From: Lacinutrix sp. C3R15
Lineage (GTDB): Bacteria; Bacteroidota; Bacteroidia; Flavobacteriales; Flavobacteriaceae
Length of the DNA: 51,922 bases
Assembly: GCF_018860825.1 (NCBI RefSeq)
Contig: NZ_JAHKPZ010000039.1
Span: forward strand, 1 to 51,922
Direction: 5' to 3'
Part shown: positions 1 through 7,591 of the stretch, in pieces
How positions within the stretch are numbered: position 1 is the stretch's first letter
How the letters are laid out: every line of letters starts with the position of its first letter
Notes under the pieces: generated by a model
Told to the model about the DNA's origin: nothing
What the model saw: only the letters and a program-made list of their open reading frames with translations
The model's database searches: none
Program-made: the position numbers and the translations under genes

Positions 1-1225
1 GTGTTGCACTTATCGTTACGGTTTCTGTGTTGGTTAATGTTCCTGAACAGCTTGTTGTTGGGTTGGTTACATTGGTTAAATTAATGGTTTGGTCTGTGGT
101 TACTCCTGCTACTGTTATGGTTGCCATTCCGGAAGCATCCAAGGTGACTGGACTTGCTGGTGTTCCTGAAATTCCCGTATAATCTACGATGTCTCCTGCT
201 GTTCCTGTAATGGTAAATACTGCGTTTCCGCCTGAACAGGTAGATGTATTACTTGTTAATGTTACGCTAGACGCTGTACTTATAGTAACATCAATAGAAT
301 CACTATCTGTAAACATTGTACCATCACAATTGGTATACTCCACTTGAACTGTATACGTTTCATCTGTTGCTGGACAAACATTAATAGTTGGTGTATTACC
401 TATTGGACTATTAGTTCCATCCAACCAAGTTACGGTATAATTTGGTGTTCCATTAGGCGTAAAACGCCAAGCTTCATTAGTGCCAACCCAATTACTGGTG
501 TTTCTTGTTGGAGGAAAAAATGCCTCTGTCCCTGCATTATTTTGTATACCAACAACAGCATTACCATTTAGCCAAAAACAGGTTGGTTTTTCTTCAATAT
601 ATACCTCAATAGTATTTGTTCCTTCGTATAAAACGATCATTTGAGTTGACAATTCTGTAGTACACCCAAATTGAGGGACATTATAATAGGATGCAACAAA
701 CCTTCTGCATGGAGCAGCTCCTTGTATTTCCCAAGCAATTTCATGAATACCTCCACTTGCAGAAGGATCCATATCATGACCAGCTCCAAAAATATTAGCT
801 TCGCCTAAAGCTGAATTAGAATTATTTGGTAATGTATCTGCAAAAATGTATTCATTTCCTGAATTTGCTAACGTTGTTTCAAAACTCAAGACACCATTAA
901 CTCCGACTAATATATTATTATATTGATTACCATAAAAACAAAACTCAAAACCTAATGGTATAATATCTGACCAAACATCATCAGAAAACAAGAACAATTG
1001 ATTTGTTAACCCAGAAAAAGAAGATGGAGGAGAAAACGGTATGGATGAAACCGCATAAGAATCTGTTTCACCTGTTTCAAGAAATGTTGCTGTTAAATCA
1101 GTGCAACCAGTATTACAATCTACATTTATTTGCGCAGGTCCAGCATCAACATTAGAACAACCAGGTCCTTGAGCTATCATAAACTGAACAAAGAGCATAC
1201 AAACAAGAAGTAAAAATTTCTTCAT
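1..1225 (-). CDS. Large secreted protein, T9SS/adhesin type, N-terminal part (runs off left edge)
   Basis: An open frame reads leftward from an ATG at 1225 to the window edge without a stop, giving about 408 residues. The N-terminus (MKKFLLLVCMLFVQFMIAQ) is a typical flavobacterial Sec signal peptide. A Cys-rich region follows (CSNVDAG, NVDCNTGCTDL), then a beta-rich domain with FEFCFYGNQYNN, GVNGVLSFE and GAGHDMDPSASGG. After about residue 270 come Ig/PKD-like stretches rich in Thr and Val (TYTVQVEYTNCDG, SSVTLTSNTSTCSGG, TINLTNVTNPT). This layout is common in long flavobacterial proteins ending in a type B (gliding-motility type) T9SS sorting domain. That tail lies outside the window, so the secretion route is inferred. 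It is probably a surface or released adhesin; the substrate is unknown. Confidence 0.82.
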   Translation of the reverse strand, partial: MKKFLLLVCMLFVQFMIAQGPGCSNVDAGPAQINVDCNTGCTDLTATFLETGETDSYAVSSIPFSPPSSFSGLTNQLFLFSDDVWSDIIPLGFEFCFYGNQYNNILVGVNGVLSFETTLANSGNEYIFADTLPNNSNSALGEANIFGAGHDMDPSASGGIHEIAWEIQGAAPCRRFVASYYNVPQFGCTTELSTQMIVLYEGTNTIEVYIEEKPTCFWLNGNAVVGIQNNAGTEAFFPPTRNTSNWVGTNEAWRFTPNGTPNYTVTWLDGTNSPIGNTPTINVCPATDETYTVQVEYTNCDGTMFTDSDSIDVTISTASSVTLTSNTSTCSGGNAVFTITGTAGDIVDYTGISGTPASPVTLDASGMATITVAGVTTDQTINLTNVTNPTTSCSGTLTNTETVTISAT

Positions 1226-1392
1226 AAAAAAGAACTATATATTTTTAAGCGATAAGAAAAAACCTTATTTATCATACAAATTACTCAATATTAAATATTT
1301 AATGTCAAAAAACACCAAAAATTAAACAAAAAAACGAAATCATTCTTAAATTAATTATACTTTAATTCAAACCATAACAAATGGGAATTACT

Positions 1393-1400
1393 TATCTTTG
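1393..1400 (+). promoter_or_regulatory. Probable -7 promoter box of folE
   Basis: TATCTTTG matches the Bacteroidota -7 consensus TAnnTTTG and ends 25 bases before the folE ATG. No convincing TTG -33 element is seen at the expected distance, so the call rests on the -7 box and its position. The divergent gene ending at 1225 must have its promoter in the same 200-base gap, but no matching box was found for it. Confidence 0.55.
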
Positions 1401-1425
1401 CTAATTATAATTATTATTATTTTTA

Positions 1426-2103
1426 ATGAAACTAGAAAGCAATTTAGACGAAATTAATGCATTAGGTGACGACCATGTTGGCACATCTACAAACACACCA
1501 ATGCGTGAAGATGCATTTGCACTTTCAAATGAGGAAAAAATAGATATTATTAAAGCCGATGTTAAACATATTATGGAAACATTAGGCCTTGACTTAAAAG
1601 ATGATAGTCTTAGAGGCACTCCTAACAGAGTCGCTAAAATGTTTGTTAAAGAAATTTTTAGTGGTTTAGACCCTAAAAACAAGCCTAGTGCTTCTACTTT
1701 TGATAACAAATACAAATACGGAGAAATGCTTGTAGAAAAAAACATCACTGTTTACTCTACTTGTGAGCATCATTTATTACCTATTGTTGGTAGAGCACAT
1801 GTTGCGTATATCTCTAACGGAACGGTTGTTGGTTTATCTAAAATGAATAGAATTGTAGATTATTTTTCAAACAGACCACAAGTTCAAGAACGACTAACGA
1901 TACAGATTGTAAAAGAGTTACAAGAAGTATTAAATACGGAAGACGTTGCTTGTGTAATTGATGCCAAGCATTTATGTGTAAATTCTAGAGGTATTAGAGA
2001 TGTAGATTCTAGTACTGTAACTAGTGAATTTGGAGGTAAATTCAAAGAAAAAGAAACACGTAGAGAATTTTTAGATTATATTAAATTAGAGACTACTTTT
2101 TAG
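1426..2103 (+). CDS. folE: GTP cyclohydrolase I
   Basis: FolE converts GTP to 7,8-dihydroneopterin triphosphate, the first step of tetrahydrofolate (and pterin) synthesis in the cytoplasm. The 225-residue length is normal. The catalytic zinc site is intact: STCEHHLLP supplies Cys113 and His116, and AKHLCVNSRG supplies Cys184. The conserved GLSKMNRIVDYFSNRPQVQERLT block and the RGTPNRVAKM motif near residue 63 are also present. The first 30 or so residues are a variable acidic extension. The gene lies 25 bases upstream of cysS on the same strand, so the two are probably co-transcribed from the TATCTTTG box at 1393. The call is secure. Confidence 0.97.
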   Translation: MKLESNLDEINALGDDHVGTSTNTPMREDAFALSNEEKIDIIKADVKHIMETLGLDLKDDSLRGTPNRVAKMFVKEIFSGLDPKNKPSASTFDNKYKYGEMLVEKNITVYSTCEHHLLPIVGRAHVAYISNGTVVGLSKMNRIVDYFSNRPQVQERLTIQIVKELQEVLNTEDVACVIDAKHLCVNSRGIRDVDSSTVTSEFGGKFKEKETRREFLDYIKLETTF

Positions 2104-2128
2104 TAGTTAAAGTAAACAAGCCTACTTT

Positions 2129-3622
2129 ATGCAAACCTTACAAAAGCAAAACATAGAAATATACAATTCACTTACTGGTAAAAAGGAACATTTTGAACCC
2201 ATTACAGATGGTTATGTTGGTATGTATGTTTGTGGACCAACGGTTTACAGCAATGTACACTTAGGAAACGTTAGAACCTTTATGTCTTTTGACATGATTT
2301 TTCGTTACCTGTTGCATTTGGGATATAAAGTACGCTATGTAAGAAATATTACAGACGCTGGGCATTTAGAAAATGATGCAGATGTTGGTGAAGATAAAAT
2401 TACTAAAAAAGCAAGATTAGAAGCCATTGAACCAATGGAAATTGTACAGCGTTATACTGTAGATTTTCATAATGTACTTAACACCTTTAACCTTCTTCCT
2501 CCTAGTATTGAGCCTACTGCAACCGGTCATATTATTGAGCAAATTGAACTTATTCAAACCATTATAGACAATGGTTTTGGTTATGAAGTTAATGGTTCTG
2601 TTTATTTTGATGTACACAAGTACAATCAAACAAACGATTATGGTATTTTAAGCAAACGTAAGCTAGAAGATTTAATTCACAACACTCGTGAATTAGACGG
2701 ACAGAGCGACAAGAGAAATCCGCAAGATTTTGCGCTTTGGAAAAAAGCCGAACCAACTCACATTATGCGTTGGCCTTCACCTTGGAGTGATGGTTTTCCT
2801 GGCTGGCATTTAGAATGTACCGCAATGAGCACGAAATATCTTGGAGAATATTTTGATATTCATGGAGGCGGAATGGACTTAAAGTTTCCGCATCACGAAT
2901 GTGAAATTGCACAAAACAAAGCTGCAAAAGGAAAAGACCCCGTAAAATACTGGATGCATGCCAACATGCTAGAACTTAATGGTGCTAGAATGAGTAAATC
3001 TACAGGAAACTATATCAATCCTGCCGAACTTCTTTCTGGTAAAAACGACATTATGTCTAAAGCATACAGCCCAAGTGTGGTTCGATTTTTCATGATGCAA
3101 GCTTCTTACAGAAGTGTTTTAGATTTAACAGATGCTGGTTTACAAGCTAGTGAGAAAGGATTTAATAGGTTAATGGAAGCCGTAAATTCTTTAAAAACCT
3201 TACCTACAACTAAGGAAACATCTAAAAACACCAAAGATACTTTAGCTGTTTTAGAGACCAAGTTTTACGAAGCAATGAATGACGACTTCAATACTCCAAT
3301 ATTAATTTCTTGGTTATTTGAAGGAGTAACAATCATTAACAAAATAAAGTCTGGAAACGAAACCATTTCTAAAGAAGACTTAGAAGCATTCACCAAGTTA
3401 ATACATGCTTTTGTTTTTGATATTTTAGGTTTACAAAACAATACAGAAACAAACACAGGAACAGATAAACTTTCTAGTGCTGTAGCTCTTTTAATTAAAT
3501 TACGTCAAGAAGCTAGAGCAAATAAAGACTTTGCTTTGTCTGATAAAATTAGAGACGAATTAGCTGCAGCTGGAATTAACCTTAAAGATGGTAAAGAAGG
3601 TACTACTTTTTCTACCAACTAG
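2129..3622 (+). CDS. cysS: Cysteine--tRNA ligase
   Basis: Class I aminoacyl-tRNA synthetase that charges tRNA-Cys. The 497 residues show the full CysRS pattern. The HIGH-type motif is in [11 protein letters not shown] (residues 40-50) and the KMSKS-type motif in ARMSKSTGN (287-294). The zinc ligands that discriminate cysteine are present as Cys35 (VCGPT), Cys230 (WHLEC), His255 and Glu259 (FPHHECE). The C-terminus carries the helical anticodon-binding region ([24 protein letters not shown]). It follows folE by 25 bases with no terminator between them. A REP-like inverted repeat sits just after the stop. Confidence 0.98.
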   Translation: MQTLQKQNIEIYNSLTGKKEHFEPITDGYVGMYVCGPTVYSNVHLGNVRTFMSFDMIFRYLLHLGYKVRYVRNITDAGHLENDADVGEDKITKKARLEAIEPMEIVQRYTVDFHNVLNTFNLLPPSIEPTATGHIIEQIELIQTIIDNGFGYEVNGSVYFDVHKYNQTNDYGILSKRKLEDLIHNTRELDGQSDKRNPQDFALWKKAEPTHIMRWPSPWSDGFPGWHLECTAMSTKYLGEYFDIHGGGMDLKFPHHECEIAQNKAAKGKDPVKYWMHANMLELNGARMSKSTGNYINPAELLSGKNDIMSKAYSPSVVRFFMMQASYRSVLDLTDAGLQASEKGFNRLMEAVNSLKTLPTTKETSKNTKDTLAVLETKFYEAMNDDFNTPILISWLFEGVTIINKIKSGNETISKEDLEAFTKLIHAFVFDILGLQNNTETNTGTDKLSSAVALLIKLRQEARANKDFALSDKIRDELAAAGINLKDGKEGTTFSTN

Positions 3623-3629
3623 TTACTTT

Positions 3630-3708
3630 GTCATTCCTGCAAAAGCAGGAATCTATTTTAAAAAATTTACGTTTAATTAAATAAGATTTTTGCTTTTGCA
3701 GGAATGAC
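3630..3708. repeat. REP-like inverted repeat between cysS and yidD
   Basis: GTCATTCCTGCAAAAGCA at 3630-3647 is repeated exactly in inverse complement at 3691-3708 (18-base arms, 43-base AT-rich centre). The left arm also folds on itself (TTCCTGC, AAAA, GCAGGAA). Sequences of the TCATTCCTGC...GCAGGAAT type are familiar dispersed extragenic palindromes in bacterial genomes. The 79-base unit fills nearly the whole cysS-yidD gap, so it could act as a terminator or RNA-stabilising hairpin. No second copy is in the window. Confidence 0.75.
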
Positions 3709-3713
3709 AACAC

Positions 3714-3962
3714 ATGTTAAAAAAACTACTAATAACTCCTTTTCTATTCCTTATTAAGGTATACCAAACGGTAATTTCACCATTAACACCTTCTACCTGT
3801 AGGTATCAACCAACATGCTCACATTACACCATAGAAGCGCTGCAAAAACATGGTTTATTAAAAGGCGGAAAATTAGCTTTAAAAAGAATTTTTAGCTGCC
3901 ATCCCTTTGGAGGTTCTGGCTACGACCCTGTTCCTGATAAAGAAGAAAACCAAAAAGACTGA
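3714..3962 (+). CDS. yidD: Membrane protein insertion efficiency factor YidD
   Basis: Small (82 residues) protein that helps YidC/Sec insert inner-membrane proteins. The hallmark block is present: an amphipathic N-terminus ([20 protein letters not shown]), then [15 protein letters not shown] with its paired cysteines, [13 protein letters not shown], and [13 protein letters not shown] at the end. Length and motif order match the family. The ATG lies 5 bases after the right arm of the inverted repeat at 3630-3708, so translation begins close to a hairpin. It is followed after about 140 bases by lgt. Function is assigned from family membership. Confidence 0.95.
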   Translation: MLKKLLITPFLFLIKVYQTVISPLTPSTCRYQPTCSHYTIEALQKHGLLKGGKLALKRIFSCHPFGGSGYDPVPDKEENQKD

Positions 3963-4105
3963 CAGCATATTTACTTAATAATATTAGAAAATTTTTATTC
4001 CAAATTCTAACTAAATAAGCTTCTAAAAAAATAACACTTCATTAGCTTTTGTTTCTTTTTAATCCATTGGCAATTGCCTATATTTACCATCACAAAACAA
4101 ACTCT

Positions 4106-5032
4106 ATGCATTTTTTAACTTTCGATTGGAATCCGATAACAGGTATTGACATCATTGGTAATTTTAAATTACATTTCTATAGTGTTATGTGGATTATTGC
4201 CTTCCTTTTAGGACTGCAAATTATGAAGCGTATTTTTAAAAAAGAAAATATTAATCCAGATTATTTAGATCCTCTTTTTTTATACACCATAATCGCCACC
4301 ATGCTTGGTGCGCGTTTAGGACATGTTATTTTTTACCAGTCGGAACTTATTTCACAAGACTTTTTTAGCATCTTTTTACCTTTTCGATTTGTACCAAAGT
4401 TTGAATTTACCGGTTTTCAAGGATTAGCAAGTCATGGTGCTGCAATTGGGATTATTATTGGTATGTATTTATACCGAAGAAAATACAAGTACAAATCTTT
4501 AATGTGGATTTTAGATCGCGTAGTCATTCCTGTGGCTAGTGGCGCTATTTTTATTCGCTTAGGAAATTTTATCAATTCAGAAATTATAGGAAAAATCACA
4601 GATTCTCCTTTTGGTGTGCGTTTTATTCAAGAAGAATACAACCAATATGAAGCGGTTAAATTAACAGGAATGAAAACACCTAAAGAAGCATATAATGCTA
4701 TTGCTAACAATGCGCAGTTTCAAAATTTATTAGATGCAGTACCTTTTAGACATCCAGCACAACTGTATGAATCTTTTAGTTACATTTTTGTTTTTTTAAT
4801 TCTATGGTTTTTTTATTCTAAAACCAATAAAGGCAACCAAACAGGCTTCTTATTTGGTTTGTTTTTAGTGATGCTTTGGACTGTTCGTTTCTTTGTAGAG
4901 TTTGTAAAAGAAGCACAAGTAGATGAACGTGCTACTTGGGCTTTAAACACAGGACAATGGCTAAGCATACCATTTATTTTAATTGGTTTATACTTTATGT
5001 TTGTTTACAAACCTAAAACAGCAGTAAAATAA
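4106..5032 (+). CDS. lgt: Prolipoprotein diacylglyceryl transferase
   Basis: Inner-membrane enzyme that transfers diacylglycerol from phosphatidylglycerol to the lipobox cysteine of prolipoproteins, the first lipidation step. The start is placed at ATG 4106 (MHFLTFDWNP), giving 308 residues. A longer frame opens at a TTG at 4049, but its extra 19 residues do not resemble an Lgt N-terminus. About seven membrane segments are visible. Signature blocks are FQGLASHGAAIGI, IRLGNFINSEIIG and FRHPAQLYESF. The next gene begins at the base after the stop codon, so lgt and the DUF192 lipoprotein are coupled. The many lipoproteins in this window are its likely substrates. Confidence 0.95.
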   Translation: MHFLTFDWNPITGIDIIGNFKLHFYSVMWIIAFLLGLQIMKRIFKKENINPDYLDPLFLYTIIATMLGARLGHVIFYQSELISQDFFSIFLPFRFVPKFEFTGFQGLASHGAAIGIIIGMYLYRRKYKYKSLMWILDRVVIPVASGAIFIRLGNFINSEIIGKITDSPFGVRFIQEEYNQYEAVKLTGMKTPKEAYNAIANNAQFQNLLDAVPFRHPAQLYESFSYIFVFLILWFFYSKTNKGNQTGFLFGLFLVMLWTVRFFVEFVKEAQVDERATWALNTGQWLSIPFILIGLYFMFVYKPKTAVK

Positions 5033-5533
5033 ATGACTATGAGATTAAGAATATTATTTTATACTATTTTATGTTCTTTTCTGTTTTTAAGCGCTTGTAA
5101 AGACAAAAAAAAAGACATAAAACCTATTGAAATTTCTTTTAAAAAAGAAGGAGACCTTACTATATATAAAGCAGCAACAGACTCTATTGTCACCACCTTA
5201 AACATTGAAATTGCAGATACAGATTACGATATACAGACAGGTTTAATGTATAGAAATACGATGCAAGAAAAGCAAGGCATGCTATTTGTTTTTCCTACCA
5301 TGCGTGAGCGTTTTTTTTATATGAAAAACACTAGAATACCTTTAGATTTAATTTATTTAGACAATAATAAACACATTGTTAGTTTTCAAGAAAACGCGAA
5401 ACCTTTTGATGAAACCTCTTTACCTTCTAGAGTTCCTGCTCAATACGTTTTAGAAATTAATGCTGGATTAGCGCAAAAATGGCTTTTAGAAGTTGGTGAC
5501 AGAATAGAATATACCGAAATAAATAAAGAATAA
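5033..5533 (+). CDS. DUF192 family lipoprotein
   Basis: A 166-residue protein with a lipoprotein signal peptide (LRILFYTILCSFLFLSACKD; the LSAC lipobox puts the lipidated Cys near residue 21). The rest is a DUF192 domain: LNIEIADTDYDIQTGLMYRN, QGMLFVFP, FYMKNTRIPLDLIYLD and YVLEINAGLAQKW. The family is widespread and its biochemical role is not established. The residues after the Cys (KDKKKD) are basic, unlike the acidic surface-export signal of Bacteroidota lipoproteins, so a periplasm-facing location is more likely. It starts directly at the lgt stop codon and is probably translated together with lgt. Confidence 0.88.
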   Translation: MTMRLRILFYTILCSFLFLSACKDKKKDIKPIEISFKKEGDLTIYKAATDSIVTTLNIEIADTDYDIQTGLMYRNTMQEKQGMLFVFPTMRERFFYMKNTRIPLDLIYLDNNKHIVSFQENAKPFDETSLPSRVPAQYVLEINAGLAQKWLLEVGDRIEYTEINKE

Positions 5534-5724
5534 TATTAGTAGTATATTTTTTAAAAACTACTACAGAACCACACTATTAGCATCTCTTTTTTTTACAAAA
5601 AAACTACTTACAATTATATTAGCTCTAATTCATTTTAAAAAAGCAACACAACTTACAACTAATTGATTTAAAGATAATTAGTTTATTTTCATTACATTTA
5701 AGCTGCTAATCCATTTTAAATGTT

Positions 5725-7308
5725 ATGAAAAACATACTCCTTGTTATATGTATTGCATTATGTAACCTCACTTATTCTCAAATAAAACTTTCTGATCCCT
5801 CTACTGGTGAAAAATTAGTTTTAGAAAGAGAAGAACCCAAAAAGTACAGCATTGAAATATTAAAAATAGACACTTTAAAAAAGTATACCGTTATTGCCAA
5901 AAACACGCAATATGCTTTAGGTAAAGAATATACCATTAGTGGTGAAGACAAATTCACCATTAAAGATTCGTTAGCATTAACAAAAGATACACCTATTGAA
6001 ATTACGGTTAATGAAAAGGATGCAGATGGTGTTACAATAGTAAAAAGCCAATGGACTATTATTTTAAATAAAAAAGAAAAGTCTTATAAAGAGCAAGTAA
6101 AAGCTATTATGGATTCTATTGATAGTGAAGAAAAAAAATCGAGGATTGTTGGTTATTTTAGGTATTTAAAAAGCTATAATGATGAAATTATAGTAAGTAT
6201 AAAGGAAGAAGAAAATATACTTAAAAAGGAAAAGGATACTACTAAAAAAGTAGCAAATGATAAATTTATACCTGAATCTGAAAGAAAATTTAAACCAGAT
6301 TCTTTAGAAATAAAAATACGAAGAGGCTCTATAAAAGACATTCGTGTTTTTGGCACAATGGATAGCATAAAAGTAGTTTTTGGAAAAGAAAACAGAAGTA
6401 TTGATATTTTTAAAATTAATGATGCATCACAAGGTTTAAAAGGAGGCTTTAACAATAAACGCTATCTAGAATTATTATACCCAAAAAAAGAGCCAACACA
6501 CTACCTAAAACTATCTGAGTTGTTAGCTTATGATTATATGATGGGAAAAAAGTTTTTTCCGAAGGACACTATAATTAAGAAAAAATTTAAAAAGGATTCT
6601 GTAGGAAAAAAAATTCCTGTATACAAAGACGTGCATCTTAACTCCTATTTAGAAGGACGCTTATTTACAGATGTCATTGGCCTTAATGGAGAAGAAGCAA
6701 ATGGTGTAGCGCAAGCCGAAATAAAAGCTCATTTTAACCTCAACACACAATCTAATTTTGCTTTTGTTGAACCGTCACTTAAATATTCTAAATTTACTAA
6801 AGACAATGACTTTGTTATATTAGATAGTGTACAATCTAGAGCATTAACAAATTTTCATAGGCAATCTTTTTTAAGTGTTGGCTTAAAATTAAATATAATA
6901 AAAAGGGAGTTTGGTGATCGCTATGATTTAGAGTTTCTGAATGTTGGTTCTGAATATAGTTGGACTCGATTAAAAGAAATTACAAGTACCACAGATATAA
7001 CCAATACAGTGCATTTATTCAATTCATTTATAGAAATAAAAGGGAAAATGAATGAATTTGATAATTTTGGAATAAGCTTAGGAAACAAGTTTTTATATGA
7101 ATTACCGGTTCAAGATCAAGAGTTAGATTTAGACCCTTTTAGTTGGTATATTATTCCTGAAGTAGAAATTTTTTATTATCCTGTTGAAAACAAAAATAAT
7201 ACTATTTATTTAAGATTTTCATACACAAGCAATACTAGAAACCATGATTTTGATTATCCTTCGTTACAGTTTGGATATAAATTTAGAATTAAACTTAACC
7301 AGCAATAA
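5725..7308 (+). CDS. Exported protein of unknown function, possible C-terminal beta-barrel
   Basis: I do not recognise a named family. The 527-residue product starts with a clear Sec signal peptide (MKNILLVICIALCNLTYSQ). Residues about 20-120 look beta-rich. Residues 125-190 are highly charged and probably helical (KKEKSYKEQVKAIMDSIDSEEKKS). From about residue 330 alternating hydrophobic and polar strands with aromatic girdles appear (SNFAFVEPSLKYSKF, EVEIFYYPVENKNNTIYLRFSYTSN, SLQFGYKFRI), which would suit an outer-membrane barrel. There is no lipobox and no T9SS tail. The gene stands alone: 190 bases separate it from the DUF192 gene, and a repeat element plus a terminator follow. Outer-membrane location is inferred. 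Confidence 0.8.
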   Translation: MKNILLVICIALCNLTYSQIKLSDPSTGEKLVLEREEPKKYSIEILKIDTLKKYTVIAKNTQYALGKEYTISGEDKFTIKDSLALTKDTPIEITVNEKDADGVTIVKSQWTIILNKKEKSYKEQVKAIMDSIDSEEKKSRIVGYFRYLKSYNDEIIVSIKEEENILKKEKDTTKKVANDKFIPESERKFKPDSLEIKIRRGSIKDIRVFGTMDSIKVVFGKENRSIDIFKINDASQGLKGGFNNKRYLELLYPKKEPTHYLKLSELLAYDYMMGKKFFPKDTIIKKKFKKDSVGKKIPVYKDVHLNSYLEGRLFTDVIGLNGEEANGVAQAEIKAHFNLNTQSNFAFVEPSLKYSKFTKDNDFVILDSVQSRALTNFHRQSFLSVGLKLNIIKREFGDRYDLEFLNVGSEYSWTRLKEITSTTDITNTVHLFNSFIEIKGKMNEFDNFGISLGNKFLYELPVQDQELDLDPFSWYIIPEVEIFYYPVENKNNTIYLRFSYTSNTRNHDFDYPSLQFGYKFRIKLNQQ

Positions 7309-7348
7309 ATTATTTAAGTGCTAATACTAAAGCAACCAAATAGGCCTC

Positions 7349-7511
7349 GCGTTAAGGATTGATGCGGCATCCTTTTGTTTTGGATAGCAAGGAGGTTATA
7401 CAATATACGTATGCCATTAAAAGCATAAGACTTTCATTACTATACGCAAACAACAAAAGATATAGCGGAAAGCCTGACGCTACGGAGTTAAAACGCAGTA
7501 GGGTAACGCCC
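7349..7511 (+). repeat. Dispersed structured element, copy 1 (GCGTTA...TAACGC ends)
   Basis: Shares an ordered set of blocks with 41775-41872. They are GCGTTA (7349), GGCATCCTTTT (7366), AAAGATATAGCG (7456), AGC..GAC (7471), CTAC (7480) pairing with GTAG (7498), and TAACGCCC (7504). The end hexamers are inverse complements, and the CTAC/GTAG pair closes an inner hairpin. Relative to copy 2 the middle is about 65 bases longer and contains its own hairpin (TATGC/GCATA). It lies on the same strand as, and 40 bases after, the preceding gene. The block order and the paired ends suggest a folded RNA or a small mobile repeat; the function is unknown. Confidence 0.6.
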
Positions 7512-7533
7512 AAATTATGAAACTATAGTAAAT

Positions 7534-7572
7534 AAAAAAACCTTTCCGTTTAACACAGAAAGGTTTTTTTTT
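7534..7572. terminator. Bidirectional terminator between the 5725-7308 gene and secDF
   Basis: AAAAAAACCTTTC and GAAAGGTTTTTTT form a 13-base stem with an 11-base loop. Both strands end in a T run, so it can serve the rightward unknown gene and the leftward secDF. Confidence 0.88.
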
Positions 7573-7591
7573 ATAGAAATATATTAGTTGT

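Noticed and set aside
344-571. A 75-residue frame rich in Cys, Trp and Ile
   Set aside because: Antisense to the left-edge secreted protein, whose frame continues uninterrupted through this stretch.
4049-4105. N-terminal extension of lgt from a TTG
   Set aside because: The extra 19 residues do not resemble Lgt, and ATG 4106 gives the usual start.
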